Origin: JAOUEA01 sp963734685
GTDB lineage: Bacteria > Actinomycetota > UBA4738 > HRBIN12
Assembly (NCBI GenBank): GCA_963734685.1
Contig: CAVTIC010000006.1
Coordinates: 310,001-374,000 of the forward strand
Direction of reading: 5' to 3'
DNA: 64,000 nucleotides
Below the pieces are notes generated by a model. It saw nothing but the letters and a program-made list of their open reading frames with translations, ran no database searches and was not told the origin of the DNA. A program made the translations under genes and the position numbers. Below, one piece after another: positions 54,063 through 62,651 of the stretch (its first letter is position 1; every line of letters begins with the position of its first letter).

Positions 54063-54518
54063 TCAGGCGCGTTCGGCAGTGGGTGGAGGCGGTAGCGACC
54101 CCGGGTCGCCTCCGGTCGCGACCGTGGCGAGGCGAGAACTGAAGAATCGCCAGCCTTCATCGTGCATGCCGGCGGCTCGTTCGCTCGGCAACCCGGAGTG
54201 CTCCAGGGTCAGCGCGGTGCCGTCTCCGTCGGGCTCGAGGTCGATGCGGACCGTCGTCGAACCCGGCGGTACCTCGTCGTCGCCCTCCCACCCCCACGTG
54301 AAGATGACGCGATCGGGCGGCGTCACCTCGACGAAGGCGCCACTCGCGACGGTGTCGGCGTCCATCCATACGCGGTAGACACCGCCGGGTCGTGGGTCGA
54401 GTTCGGCCCGCACCCCTTGCCAGCGCGCGTATCGCTCCGGCTCGATCAGGAACGGGAACACGGCGTCGGGTGTGGCCTCGATACGCATCTGCAGTCGCAC
54501 GACGTGCCCGTCGATCAT
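54063..54518 (-). CDS. SRPBCC/AHSA1-family protein
   Basis: The 151-residue product has the AHSA1 START-like pattern: IEATPDAVFPFLIEPERYAR, GGVYRVWMDADTVASGAFVE and HDEGWRFFSSRLATVATGG at the C-terminal helix. Such proteins bind hydrophobic ligands. ATG 54518 overlaps the ArsR stop by 4 bp, forming the common ArsR-SRPBCC pair in which the regulator controls its partner. Confidence 0.85.
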   Translation of the reverse strand: MIDGHVVRLQMRIEATPDAVFPFLIEPERYARWQGVRAELDPRPGGVYRVWMDADTVASGAFVEVTPPDRVIFTWGWEGDDEVPPGSTTVRIDLEPDGDGTALTLEHSGLPSERAAGMHDEGWRFFSSRLATVATGGDPGSLPPPPTAERA

Positions 54519-54811
54519 CCGTGCTCCTCGACGAGCTGCTTCAACCGGTCGAGGTCGCGGCTCCACATCTCCTCGAGCACGACGGCCAGCGATCCTGCCG
54601 CGTCCCGGTCGGCGCGGTAGTAGCGCCTCGTAGCCTCTCGCCGCTCGACCACGAGCCCGGCGCGCCGCAACACACCGAGGTTCTGAGAGATCGCAGGCCA
54701 GCTGACGTCGAAGTGCGTGGCGATCTCACCGGCGGAACGCTCCCGGTCCCAGACGAGCCGAAGGATCTCTCGCCGCCTCGGGTTCGCGACCGCTTCGAGC
54801 ATGGCCTGCAT
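54515..54811 (-). CDS. ArsR-family transcriptional regulator
   Basis: The 98-residue winged-helix protein has ANPRRREILRLVWDRERSAG, the recognition helix VSWPAISQNLGVLRRAGLV and the wing RREATRRYYRADR. It has no Cys metal-sensing motif, so it is the type that accompanies SRPBCC proteins and probably represses this operon and perhaps the divergent gene at 54903. It may be translated from ATG 54811. Confidence 0.9.
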   Translation of the reverse strand: MQAMLEAVANPRRREILRLVWDRERSAGEIATHFDVSWPAISQNLGVLRRAGLVVERREATRRYYRADRDAAGSLAVVLEEMWSRDLDRLKQLVEEHG

Positions 54812-54902
54812 GCAGGGTAGTTAAGCACATCCTTCAGGTTGACAGGAACTTCAGCTCTCACTTAAATAGTAGAAGGGTCTCGTGAGGCGGAGGAGGAAGC
54901 AC

Positions 54903-55333
54903 ATGACGCGTGACGTGTTGGTGGCGATCGACGTCCACGCCGAGCCGAAGGTGGTGTACGACACGATTTCGAGCCCCGAGGGGCTCGCCGCCTTCTGGAC
55001 GCCCGACGTTCGGAGCGAAGGCAGCGACGGCAGTGAGCTCTCGTTCGGTTTCGAGGCCGCGCCGACGCGGCTGCCGGTGACGGTGACCGGTGCCGACGGG
55101 CCGAAGGCGATCAATGGGCGTTCGGCGGCGACTGGCCCGCATGGGGCGGCACCACGGCGGCGTGGTCGCTTGAGCCCAGCGAGCACGGTACGAAGGTGAC
55201 GTTCCGTCACGGGTTCCCGGACTCGATGGCCGAGTACGAGTTCGGCAGCGTGGCGCTCACCTGGGCGCTGGTAGCGGCCCGGCTGAAGGACGTGGTCGAG
55301 TCCGGCGGCACGCCGAACCCGGTGCTCCGCTGA
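54903..55333 (+). pseudogene. SRPBCC-domain protein, frameshifted
   Basis: ATG 54903 opens TRDVLVAIDVHAEPKVVYDT and SPEGLAAFWTPDVRSEGSD, a START-like fold. Near 55108 the sense changes frame and continues QWAFGGDWPAWGGTTAAWSL, EPSEHGTKVTFRHGFPDS and ALVAARLKDVVESGG to the stop at 55333. One or two altered bases around GGCGATCAATGG explain it. It is divergent from the ArsR pair. Confidence 0.65.
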
Positions 55334-55343
55334 GGATCGGGTG

Positions 55344-55793
55344 ATGGCGATCGACGTCACGGTCACCCAGACGATTACCGTTTCTCGCGACGACGTCTCG
55401 GCCTTCGTGATGGACCATCGCAACGACACGCTGTGGATCGGAGGCGTCACGAGTTCGGAGCTGCTCGGAGACCCGCCGCTGCGCGAGGGAAGCGATGTCC
55501 GCCGCGTCGCCTCGTTCATGGGGAAGCGGATCGAATACGTGAACCGGGTGGAGTCGCTCCAGTCGGGCAGGTTGCTGCACATGCGATCGATCGAGGCACC
55601 GTTCCCCATGCAGGTGACGTACGCGTTCGATGACGGCGACGGAGCCACGATCGCCTCGGTCCGCGTGCAGGGTGAGCCCGCCTCGATGTACAAGGTCGCC
55701 GGGCCGCTGCTGGCCCGTCAGGTGCGGAGGTCGGTCGGCGGCGACTTGCGGACCCTCAAGGGCATCCTGGAGCGGGGATCGGGAGCGCGCTGA
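55344..55793 (+). CDS. SRPBCC-family protein
   Basis: The 149-residue product (ATG 55344, GTG 55341 also possible) has the START-like fold: VTVTQTITVSRDDVSAFVMD, DTLWIGGVTSSELLG and the C-terminal helix VAGPLLARQVRRSVGGDLRT. It is 10 bp after the frameshifted SRPBCC gene and intact. The ligand is unknown. Confidence 0.8.
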   Translation: MAIDVTVTQTITVSRDDVSAFVMDHRNDTLWIGGVTSSELLGDPPLREGSDVRRVASFMGKRIEYVNRVESLQSGRLLHMRSIEAPFPMQVTYAFDDGDGATIASVRVQGEPASMYKVAGPLLARQVRRSVGGDLRTLKGILERGSGAR

Positions 55794-55822
55794 GCTCCGC
55801 TCCCGATCGGTCGGAGCCGGTG

Positions 55823-56382
55823 TCAGGGTGCTCCCGCACCCAAGGCGCGGAACGGTTCCGGGGCGTAGTCGGCGAGTACCGGGCCCCAGTCGGCGGCGGC
55901 CTCACGCACGACAGCATCGTCCCCGATCAGCCATCGGAGATGCCGCAACGCGTGCTCGAGCACGGCGGCGGTGCCGATGCTCGTGGGTGCGTCGAGCGCC
56001 CCGCCTCTTGCCAGGGCGCTACGAGCGATCGGCTGCATCAGGAGGTGCGGGCCGGCGTCGGCGGGGGCGCCCACGACCGCGAGGTAGGTCAACACGAGAC
56101 GGTCCTCCACGACGCGCCAGGAAGTGGAATGCACGAGCTCGGGCTCCAGTCCGTACCGGCGGGCCGCGTCGACGACGACAGTGCCCGGTTGGTCGCGGCT
56201 GGCCCCAGCCGAGCACCAGGGACTCGGCGTGGATCGGTTGCAGCACCCAGGCCCGGTCCTGCGCGAAGGCAGACGAAGAAGATCTCGAGCGAGCGTGCGC
56301 CGAACTCGGCCGACCACGCGACCTGGCTGAGCGGCGGATCGAGCTCGAAGCGCCCGCCCTCCGTCGCGTCGGTGGGAGCCAT
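55823..56382 (-). pseudogene. Unrecognised protein read in three frames
   Basis: From ATG 56382 the sense runs GGRFELDPPLSQVAWSAEFG and RSLEIFFVCLRAGPG, passes near 56250 to LQPIHAESLVLGWGQ in another frame, then near 56200 to GTVVVDAARRYGLEPELVH, DRLVLTYLAVVGAPAD and HALRHLRWLIGDDAVVREAA, ending at 55823. Two indels therefore split one gene. No family is recognised; the product would be soluble, about 185 residues. Confidence 0.5.
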
Positions 56383-56392
56383 CAGGCATCGG

Positions 56393-56539
56393 CTACGGGA
56401 CGTCGACCGCGAGGGCGAGGACCTCCTCGCGGGTCGTCTCGGTGCCGTGCGTCTCCCGCCCGTGCTGCTGCACCTGGGCTACGACCTCGTCCTCCGTGCC
56501 TCGGCACTGCCAGCCGCACATGCAGGTGACCTCCTTCAT
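56393..56539 (-). CDS. Small DUF1059 protein
   Basis: The 48-residue product from ATG 56539 (AAGGAGG site) matches short DUF1059 proteins: MKEVTCMCGWQCRGTEDEVV, then AQVQQHGRETHGTETT. The two cysteines and histidines suggest a small metal-binding or redox protein. It begins 10 bp before the preceding frameshifted gene ends its start region, in the same direction. Function unknown. Confidence 0.75.
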   Translation of the reverse strand: MKEVTCMCGWQCRGTEDEVVAQVQQHGRETHGTETTREEVLALAVDVP

Positions 56540-56683
56540 GCGTCCTCCTTCCTCGCTCCCGGTCGGGCCGCGGCGTCTCCCTCTGACCGTGTGTACCTCA
56601 CCGGCGACGTGACGTCGAGCCAACGTTCTTACGCAGGAGGTAGGCGGTTCCCCGTGAAGCGCGTCGTGTGGTACGAAGCGCTC

Positions 56684-57047
56684 ATGGGAACGAACCCGGA
56701 GGTCGACGACTGGTTCCGCGCGCTCGAGCACCCGTTGAAGGCCGAGATGGAGCGTGTTCGGGAGATCGTGCTGGGTGCCGACGATCGCATCACCGAGACG
56801 ATCAAGTGGAAGACGCCGACCTTCATGTACGAGGGCAACATCGCGAGCTTCAACCCGCGGGCGAAGGCTCATGTCAGCTTGCTGTTCCACACCGGCGCGT
56901 CGATCCCAGGGTCCCATCCGCTGCTCGAAGGGGGCGGCGAGACCGCTCGGTACGCTCGGTTCGACGACCTCATCGACGTCGGGGCCAAGCGTGGGGCAGC
57001 TCGAGTCGATCGTGCGTGCCTGGTGTGAGTGGAAAGACGGCGCCTGA
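56684..57047 (+). pseudogene. DUF1801-domain protein, frameshifted near its end
   Basis: ATG 56684 (or GTG 56654 with an AGGAGG site) opens VDDWFRALEHPLKAEMERVR, ITETIKWKTPTFMYEGNIAS and VSLLFHTGASIPG, typical of DUF1801, a fold related to iron-chaperone proteins. At about 56993 one extra G in GTGGGGCAG breaks the frame; the true end QLESIVRAWCEWKDGA stops at 57047, while the uncorrected frame stops at 57028. Confidence 0.68.
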
Positions 57048-57515
57048 TCCGACCCTGAAGATTGGTGCGGGCTCACGGGCCGTAACGATGTGGTTCCCCG
57101 CGGCCATGGCGGAGTGCGCGCGAGACCCGACCCCTTCGAGGGGGTGGGCGGTCCCTAACCATGGTGTGAAGTGGGATGCTCCGCGCTGGCGGTCGGTCGA
57201 TCGGTAGGCGAGATGGCCGAGGAGCTGCCGATCTCGGGACCTGCGGTCTCTCGTCAACTCCGGCTGTTGAAGGAGGCGAGGCTCGTCGCCGACCGGGCGG
57301 AGGGCATCCGTCGGCGCTATCGGTTGCCCAGCGCCAACTCACTGCGATCGCGACGGTCTCTGGCCGTGGTAAGTCCGTCGAAACGCGGACTCGCCGAGGG
57401 GGTCCTCGGCCGCGCTCGCATCCTGCGCCCCGTGTGGAGCAGTGGCGTCGCGCTCAGCAGCGTTGGCTGCCGGGGCCCAAGCCCCGCTGGAGGTTGCCGA
57501 GAGGCTCGGTGTCGG
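57048..57515. other. Intergenic stretch with an ArsR-like relic
   Basis: About 470 bp. Apart from the fragment at 57165-57335, no gene-like frame, repeat or hairpin of note was found. The frames on the minus strand here lie beyond the stop of the histidine kinase and have no start or motif. Confidence 0.45.
57165..57335 (+). pseudogene. ArsR-family winged-helix fragment
   Basis: The plus strand encodes EMAEELPISGPAVSRQLRLL and VADRAEGIRRRYRLP, the recognition helix and wing of an ArsR protein. Both the N-terminal helix and the C-terminal helix are missing or scrambled, so it is a remnant. Confidence 0.5.
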
Positions 57516-58751
57516 TTACCGCGGACGATCGGCAGACGCACTCGAGAGAGGCAATTCCACGGCGAATCGAGCACCGTTGCCCGTCCCCCGTTCCGCCCTG
57601 ATCCGTCCGCCGAGAGCCTCCACGATGCGCTTGGCGAGCGCGAGCCCGAGGCCGGCTCCCGGACCAGAGCGAGCGGGGTCGGCCCGGAAGAACGGATCGA
57701 AGACCCGGGGGAGGTCCTCTGACGCGATGCCGCTGCCGTTGTCCTCGACCGAGAGTTGCACGCGGTCGCCGCGCCTGCTCGCTTCGATCTGGATCGTGCC
57801 GTCCGCTGGGGTGTGTCGCACGGCGTTCGAGAGGAGGTTCTGCAGCACCCTGGCTATTCGAGGAGAGCATCGGATGCCCGAGACGCCGTCGGTCGACGCC
57901 AGCAGGATCAGGCCCTTCTCTTCCGCTTCGATGGCGATGGAAGCTATCGCATCGTCCACGAGCTGTTCCAAGTCGGCCCGAGCGGTCTCGGCCTCGATCG
58001 CTCCGGCCTCGAGCTGGGTCAGCTCGAAGAGATCGTCCACCATGCTCGACAGCTGCGCCACGGAACGTCGCATCTCTCGGGCGTAGCGCGCTACGCTCGC
58101 GCTGTCAGCGACGACGCCTTCGTCGATCGCCTCGACCATGGCGCGCAGTGAGGCGAGAGGCGTCCGTAGGTCGTGGCTCACGGTCGTGATCAGGTCACGG
58201 CGCATCGCCTCGGCGTCCCGTTCCCGCCGCTGGGCGGCCTGGAGCTTCGACGCCATGTCGTCGAGGGTCGCGCCGAGACGGTCGAGCTCGGGTCCCGCGT
58301 CGAGGATGCCGATCCTGGCGTCGAGGTCGCCCTCACCGAGACGTCGGGCCGCGCGGTCGAGCCGGTCGACGGTTGATGACGAGGAACGGGCGACCGCGAG
58401 AGCTCCGGCGACCCCGGCAGCCGCCGAGTAGAGCAGCAACACCGTAACAAGCGTGGCGTCGTGCTCGCTCACGGTCATGCGGAGTGTGAGCACGCCGAGA
58501 TTCGCGATCGCGATCACGGCCGCCAGGAGGGCGACGCCGACGAATCGGGCCCGCATCGACGCGCGGCCGAGGACCGACCGTGCGAGCACTGCAGCCACGA
58601 TGGTCACGATGCCGGCGGGCACGAGCAGCACGAGCAGGTCAGATCGCTCGCCGGCTCCAACCCCCATCGCCGCCGCCACGAGGAGCGTGCCGATCACCCC
58701 GGCGGCGGCAACCGTGACCACGAGCGCTATCGTGCGTCCAGGCCCGTTCAT
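57516..58751 (-). CDS. Membrane sensor histidine kinase
   Basis: The 411-residue product has four or more hydrophobic helices in its first 130 residues, a HAMP region (DRLDRAARRLGEGDLDARIG), a HisKA domain with the phosphorylated His in TTVSHDLRTPLASL (about residue 200) and a HATPase with LLSNAVRHTP, DNGSGI and GLGLALAKRIVEALGG. The short or absent extracytoplasmic loop suggests it senses a membrane signal. ATG 58751 overlaps the response regulator by 4 bp. Confidence 0.9.
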   Translation of the reverse strand: MNGPGRTIALVVTVAAAGVIGTLLVAAAMGVGAGERSDLLVLLVPAGIVTIVAAVLARSVLGRASMRARFVGVALLAAVIAIANLGVLTLRMTVSEHDATLVTVLLLYSAAAGVAGALAVARSSSSTVDRLDRAARRLGEGDLDARIGILDAGPELDRLGATLDDMASKLQAAQRRERDAEAMRRDLITTVSHDLRTPLASLRAMVEAIDEGVVADSASVARYAREMRRSVAQLSSMVDDLFELTQLEAGAIEAETARADLEQLVDDAIASIAIEAEEKGLILLASTDGVSGIRCSPRIARVLQNLLSNAVRHTPADGTIQIEASRRGDRVQLSVEDNGSGIASEDLPRVFDPFFRADPARSGPGAGLGLALAKRIVEALGGRIRAERGTGNGARFAVELPLSSASADRPR

Positions 58752-59434
58752 GGCTCGAACCGGTAGCCCACGCCCCACACGGTGATGAGGTGAGCAGGGT
58801 TGGACGGGCTGTCTTCGATCTTCTCGCGCAGCCGCCGCACATGCACCGTGACGGTCGAGCTATCGCCGTCCCAGGCGAAGTCCCAGACGTCCTCGAGCAA
58901 CAGCGTGCGGCTGAGCGTGACCCCGGGCCGGGCGGCCATGTGGGCGAGCAGATCGAACTCCTTGCGCGTGAGCTTCAGGGGCTCGCCTGACTTGCGTGCC
59001 TCCCGGCGTTCGAGGTCGATCTCGAGGTCGCCGGCGAGCAGCGCCGTGGGTTCTTCATCTTCGGGAGGCATTGACCGGCGCAGCACGGCTCGCACTCGGG
59101 AGACGACCTCACGCGGCGAGAGTGGCTTCGCGACGTAATCGTCGGCGCCCAGGTCGAGGCCCACGATGCGATCGGTCTCCTGTCCCCGGGCGGTGATCAT
59201 GATCACGGGCACATCGCTGACCGCTCGCAAGCGCCGGAAGACTTCCAGGCCGTCGATCCTCGGCAGCATCAGGTCGAGCAGCACGAGATCGGGTCGGTGT
59301 TGGTCGAATCGTTCGAGCGCCTGCTTCCCGTCGTCAGCGGTCAGCACGTCGAAGCCGTCGCGTTCGAGGTAGCGCGCGAGCACCTCGCGCACCATCGGCT
59401 CGTCGTCGACCACGAGGACCCGCGCGTCCTGCAT
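58748..59434 (-). CDS. OmpR/PhoB-family response regulator
   Basis: The 228-residue product has a receiver (VVDDEPMVREVL, phosphoacceptor in VLLDLMLPRIDG, MITARGQETDR, DYVAKPLSP) and an OmpR winged helix (LTRKEFDLLAHMAARPGVTL, VTVHVRRLREKIEDSPSNP, WGVGYRFEP). ATG 59434 or GTG 59449 (with AAGGA at good distance) may be used. It lies divergent from the glycosyltransferase operon, 88 bp away, which is a probable target. Confidence 0.93.
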   Translation of the reverse strand: MQDARVLVVDDEPMVREVLARYLERDGFDVLTADDGKQALERFDQHRPDLVLLDLMLPRIDGLEVFRRLRAVSDVPVIMITARGQETDRIVGLDLGADDYVAKPLSPREVVSRVRAVLRRSMPPEDEEPTALLAGDLEIDLERREARKSGEPLKLTRKEFDLLAHMAARPGVTLSRTLLLEDVWDFAWDGDSSTVTVHVRRLREKIEDSPSNPAHLITVWGVGYRFEP

Positions 59435-59522
59435 CGCACCAGCATGCACCAGAGTCCTTTCGAGAACGTGACGAGCGCAGCGAGGCTGAGTCGATCCCGT
59501 AAGAGGTCGGTAATGCAGGGCG

Positions 59523-60185
59523 GTGAGACTGGGACCCGTGATCGACGTGGTGCTGCCCGTGCTCGACGAGGCCCAGGCGCTGCCGTGGGTGCTCGACCGC
59601 GTGCCGCTCGGCATCCACCCGATCGTCGTCGACAATGGCTCCGCCGACGGCTCGGGTGCGATCGCTCGCTCGCTCGGAGCCACCGTCGTCAACGAGTCCG
59701 TCGCTGGGTTCGGCGCTGCATGCTTCGCCGGGTTGGTCGCGGCTGAGGCCGACGTCGTCTGCTTCATGGACGCCGATGCGTCCCTTGACCCACGCGAGCT
59801 GTGGCGGGTGGCCGACCCGGTCGCGACGGGCCACGCCGACCTCGTCGTCGGACGGCGCGTCCCGGAACCCGGTGCCTGGCCACTGCACGCGAGGCTCGCC
59901 AACCGGGCGATCGCCGCCGAGATCGGCCGCCGAGTCGGGGTGCCCCTGCGCGACGCCGGCCCGATGCGGGCCGCGCGCAGGACCGCCCTCATCGATCTCG
60001 GGCTACGCGACCGCCGCTTCGGGTGGCCGTTCGAGATGGTGCTCGCGGCCGGTCGTGCCGGGTGGCGGATCGTCGAGGTGCCGGTGCCATACCTCGCCCG
60101 GGTCGGCACGAGCAAGGTGACGGGCACGGTGCGCGGCACGGCGCGCGCATCCCGCGACCTCGTGCGGGTGATGCGGTGCACCTGA
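59523..60185 (+). CDS. Family 2 glycosyltransferase
   Basis: The 220-residue GT-A enzyme has VIDVVLPVLDEAQALPWVL, PIVVDNGSADGSGAIARSL and FMDADASLDPRELWRV with the DxD-type site, then GRRVPEPGAWP. It would transfer a sugar from a nucleotide donor to a lipid or protein acceptor; the short C-terminus (GTVRGTARASRDLVRVMRC) lacks membrane helices. GTG 59523 opens an operon with 4- to 10-bp overlaps. Confidence 0.85.
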   Translation: MRLGPVIDVVLPVLDEAQALPWVLDRVPLGIHPIVVDNGSADGSGAIARSLGATVVNESVAGFGAACFAGLVAAEADVVCFMDADASLDPRELWRVADPVATGHADLVVGRRVPEPGAWPLHARLANRAIAAEIGRRVGVPLRDAGPMRAARRTALIDLGLRDRRFGWPFEMVLAAGRAGWRIVEVPVPYLARVGTSKVTGTVRGTARASRDLVRVMRCT

Positions 60186-60823
60186 TCGTGATCGCGAAGG
60201 CGCCCGTGCCGGGCCGCGTCAAGACGCGACTGTGCCCGCCCTGCTCGCTGGATGAGGCGGCCTCGATCGCCGAGGCCTCGATCGCTGACACGCTCGATAC
60301 GGTCCGTTCTATCGCCGGCGTCCGGCCGGTCGTTGCGCTCGACGGCGAGGCAGGCGCCTGGCTGCCTGAAGGCGTCCTCGTGATCCCACAGCGCGGCGAC
60401 GGCCTCGCGGCGAGGATCGCCGCGGCCTTCGACGACGTGGGGGGACCGGCGCTCCTGATCGGCATGGACACCCCGCATGTGAGCCTCGCTCGGCTGACCG
60501 GCGCCTGCGTCCGCCTCGCGGCTCCCGGCGTCGATGCCGTGATCGGACCGGCGTTCGACGGAGGCTGGTGGGCCATCGGCCTGCGCAGGCCGGATCCGAG
60601 TGTGTTCGAGGGAGTCCCGATGGGCAGCGACGGCACGTTCGAGAGACAATGGGCTCGGCTGCGTTCGCTCGGGCTTGTCGTCGACGAGCTCACTCCGATG
60701 CGCGACGTCGACACTGCGCCCGACGCGGTCGCGGTGGCCGCGTCGATCCCACGATCACGGTTCGCGCACGCCGTCGCGATGAGCGGGATCGCGATGCACA
60801 CTGCAGCAGGGGCGATGGCATGA
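60176..60823 (+). CDS. DUF2064 (TIGR04282-like) glycosyltransferase-fold protein
   Basis: The 215-residue product from GTG 60176 has the fold and motifs of the CofC/DUF2064 group: VIAKAPVPGRVKTRLCPP at the N-terminus, LLIGMDTPHVSLARL with the metal site and GPAFDGGWWAIGLRRPD. It overlaps the upstream GT gene by 10 bp. Members act as nucleotidyl- or glycosyltransferases in poorly known pathways; arsenosugar genes, where some occur, are not seen here. Confidence 0.82.
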   Translation: MHLIVIAKAPVPGRVKTRLCPPCSLDEAASIAEASIADTLDTVRSIAGVRPVVALDGEAGAWLPEGVLVIPQRGDGLAARIAAAFDDVGGPALLIGMDTPHVSLARLTGACVRLAAPGVDAVIGPAFDGGWWAIGLRRPDPSVFEGVPMGSDGTFERQWARLRSLGLVVDELTPMRDVDTAPDAVAVAASIPRSRFAHAVAMSGIAMHTAAGAMA

Positions 60824-61458
60824 GCGCCACGGCGTGGAGCGTGGCCCACGGGGCCACCGTCGCCTCCCGTTCGGCCGGCACGACCCTGCGGTCGAGTTGC
60901 GGACGGACGTTCGCGTTGTCGACCGACCGATGGTGGTGCGACCCGCTGGTCGAGGAGTCGCGGTTGCTGCGATTGGCCATGGCGCCCGCGATCGACCTCG
61001 GTTGCGGACCCGGCAGGCACACCGTTGCCCTCGCTCGCTCGGGCATCACCGCACTCGGCGTCGACTCGTCCGCGACCGCCGTGGCCGTCGCTCGCGCGCG
61101 CGGTGCCGCCGTGACGCATCGCTCGGTCTTCGATCGCCTCCCGAGCGAGGGTCGGTGGGGCACGGCGCTGCTGCTCGACGGCAACGTCGGGATCGGCGGC
61201 GATCCCGCCCGGCTCCTCCGTCGGGTCCGCGAGCTCTTGCGACCCGGCGGCCGAGCCCTCGTCGAGGTGGAAGGCCCAGGCGTGGCGACCGAGCGGTTGA
61301 GCGTATGCGCGGAGCTCGACGGCGCGGCGACCGAGTGGTTCCCATGGGCGCTGGTGGGGGTCGACGGGCTCGGTGAGCTTGCGGGTCCGGCAGGCCTCCA
61401 GCCGATCGCGGCCTGGCTGGATGAGGGGCGGTGGTTCGCACGACTCGACGCACGATGA
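60820..61458 (+). CDS. Class I SAM-dependent methyltransferase
   Basis: The 212-residue product has the SAM-binding motif AIDLGCGPGRHTVALAR (about residues 57-73), GVDSSATAVAVARARGAAV and LLDGNVGIGGDPARLLRRV, then LLRPGGRALVEVEGPG. ATG 60820 overlaps the previous stop by 4 bp. The methyl acceptor is unknown but likely linked to the glycan or lipid handled by its neighbours. Confidence 0.87.
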   Translation: MSATAWSVAHGATVASRSAGTTLRSSCGRTFALSTDRWWCDPLVEESRLLRLAMAPAIDLGCGPGRHTVALARSGITALGVDSSATAVAVARARGAAVTHRSVFDRLPSEGRWGTALLLDGNVGIGGDPARLLRRVRELLRPGGRALVEVEGPGVATERLSVCAELDGAATEWFPWALVGVDGLGELAGPAGLQPIAAWLDEGRWFARLDAR

Positions 61459-62651
61459 GCGAGGGTCTTTCCCACCTGAAGCGGTTCGCGCCTCCGAGGG
61501 TCGGGCCGTTCCGGGAGGGGGCGTTCCGGAGCCCTCTGCACTCGGTGCGGGTGGCGTCGGTGCTCGGGATCGCGCTCGGAACGACGTTCACGGTGTGCTT
61601 CGTGACGGGCTTCCTCTCCCACATGATCCAGCATCCACCTTCATTCTTCGCGTGGCCTGCTCGCCCCACCTGGGTCTACCGCGTGACGCAGGGCGTGCAC
61701 GTGAGCACCGGTATCGCCTCGATCCCGTTGCTGCTCGCGAAGCTCTGGACGGTGTACCCGCGGTTTTGGACGTGGCCGCCACTGCGCAGCCTCGCCCACG
61801 CGGTCGAGCGCCTCGCGTTGCTGCTGCTCGTCGGGGGATCGTTGTTCCTCCTCTTCACCGGTGTGGGATCGATCACGAGGTGGTTCCCCTGGAGCTTCTC
61901 GTTCCCCCCGGCCCACTATGCGGCCGCGTGGATCACGATCGGCGCCCTGATCGTGCACGTGGGTGCCAAGGCGGGAACTGCTCGCCTCGCGCTCTCGACC
62001 CGATCCCCCGAGCTCGACACGGATGCCGTCGCCGCCGAGCGGGGATGGGGGAGCCTATCGAGGCGCGGGTTCCTCGGCGCCGCCTTCGGAGGCGCCGCGG
62101 CGCTGTGGCTCGCGACCGTCGGCCAGACCGTGCGTCCCCTGGCGTCGATCTCAGTGCTGGCACCGAGGGATCCCGGCGTAGGGCCGCAGGGCCTGCCTGT
62201 GAACAAGACCGCGGCCTCAGCGGGGGTCGTCGACGCGGCGACGGACGACGCGTGGTACCTGTCCGTGGAGGGTGCGGTCGCGACCCCGCTCCACCTGTCC
62301 CTCGACGACCTGACGGCGTTGCCGCTCCGCGAGGCCGACCTCGTGATCGCGTGTGTCGACGGCTGGAGCTCCTCGGGCCGGTGGCGCGGGGTGCCGGTGT
62401 GCGATCTTCTCGCGCTCGCGGGGGCGATGCCCGGGGCGTCGGCAACGATCGAGTCATTGCAGCATCCCGGCGCCGCATACGCGTCGAGCGAGCTCGACCC
62501 CGGCCAGATCGTCGACGCCGACACGCTGCTCGCCCTCGAGCTGAACGGGGCTCCGCTGCACATCGATCACGGGTTCCCGCTGCGCTTGATCGGGCCGAAC
62601 CGCCCGGGCGTCCAGCAGACGAAGTGGGTTACGAGGGTGGTGGTGTCGTGA
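61455..62651 (+). CDS. Membrane-bound molybdopterin-dependent oxidoreductase (sulfite oxidase fold)
   Basis: The 398-residue product has an N-terminal membrane domain with about four helices and His residues suited to haem ligation (SHMIQHPP, GVHVSTG, VHVGAKAGT), then a Tat-like SLSRRGFLGAAFGGAAALW segment (about 197-215) and a sulfite-oxidase-like domain with LVIACVDGWSSSGRW, where Cys could bind molybdenum, and QTKWVTRVVV. It may carry electrons across the membrane. It overlaps both neighbours by 4 bp. The substrate cannot be told. Confidence 0.85.
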   Translation: MSEGLSHLKRFAPPRVGPFREGAFRSPLHSVRVASVLGIALGTTFTVCFVTGFLSHMIQHPPSFFAWPARPTWVYRVTQGVHVSTGIASIPLLLAKLWTVYPRFWTWPPLRSLAHAVERLALLLLVGGSLFLLFTGVGSITRWFPWSFSFPPAHYAAAWITIGALIVHVGAKAGTARLALSTRSPELDTDAVAAERGWGSLSRRGFLGAAFGGAAALWLATVGQTVRPLASISVLAPRDPGVGPQGLPVNKTAASAGVVDAATDDAWYLSVEGAVATPLHLSLDDLTALPLREADLVIACVDGWSSSGRWRGVPVCDLLALAGAMPGASATIESLQHPGAAYASSELDPGQIVDADTLLALELNGAPLHIDHGFPLRLIGPNRPGVQQTKWVTRVVVS

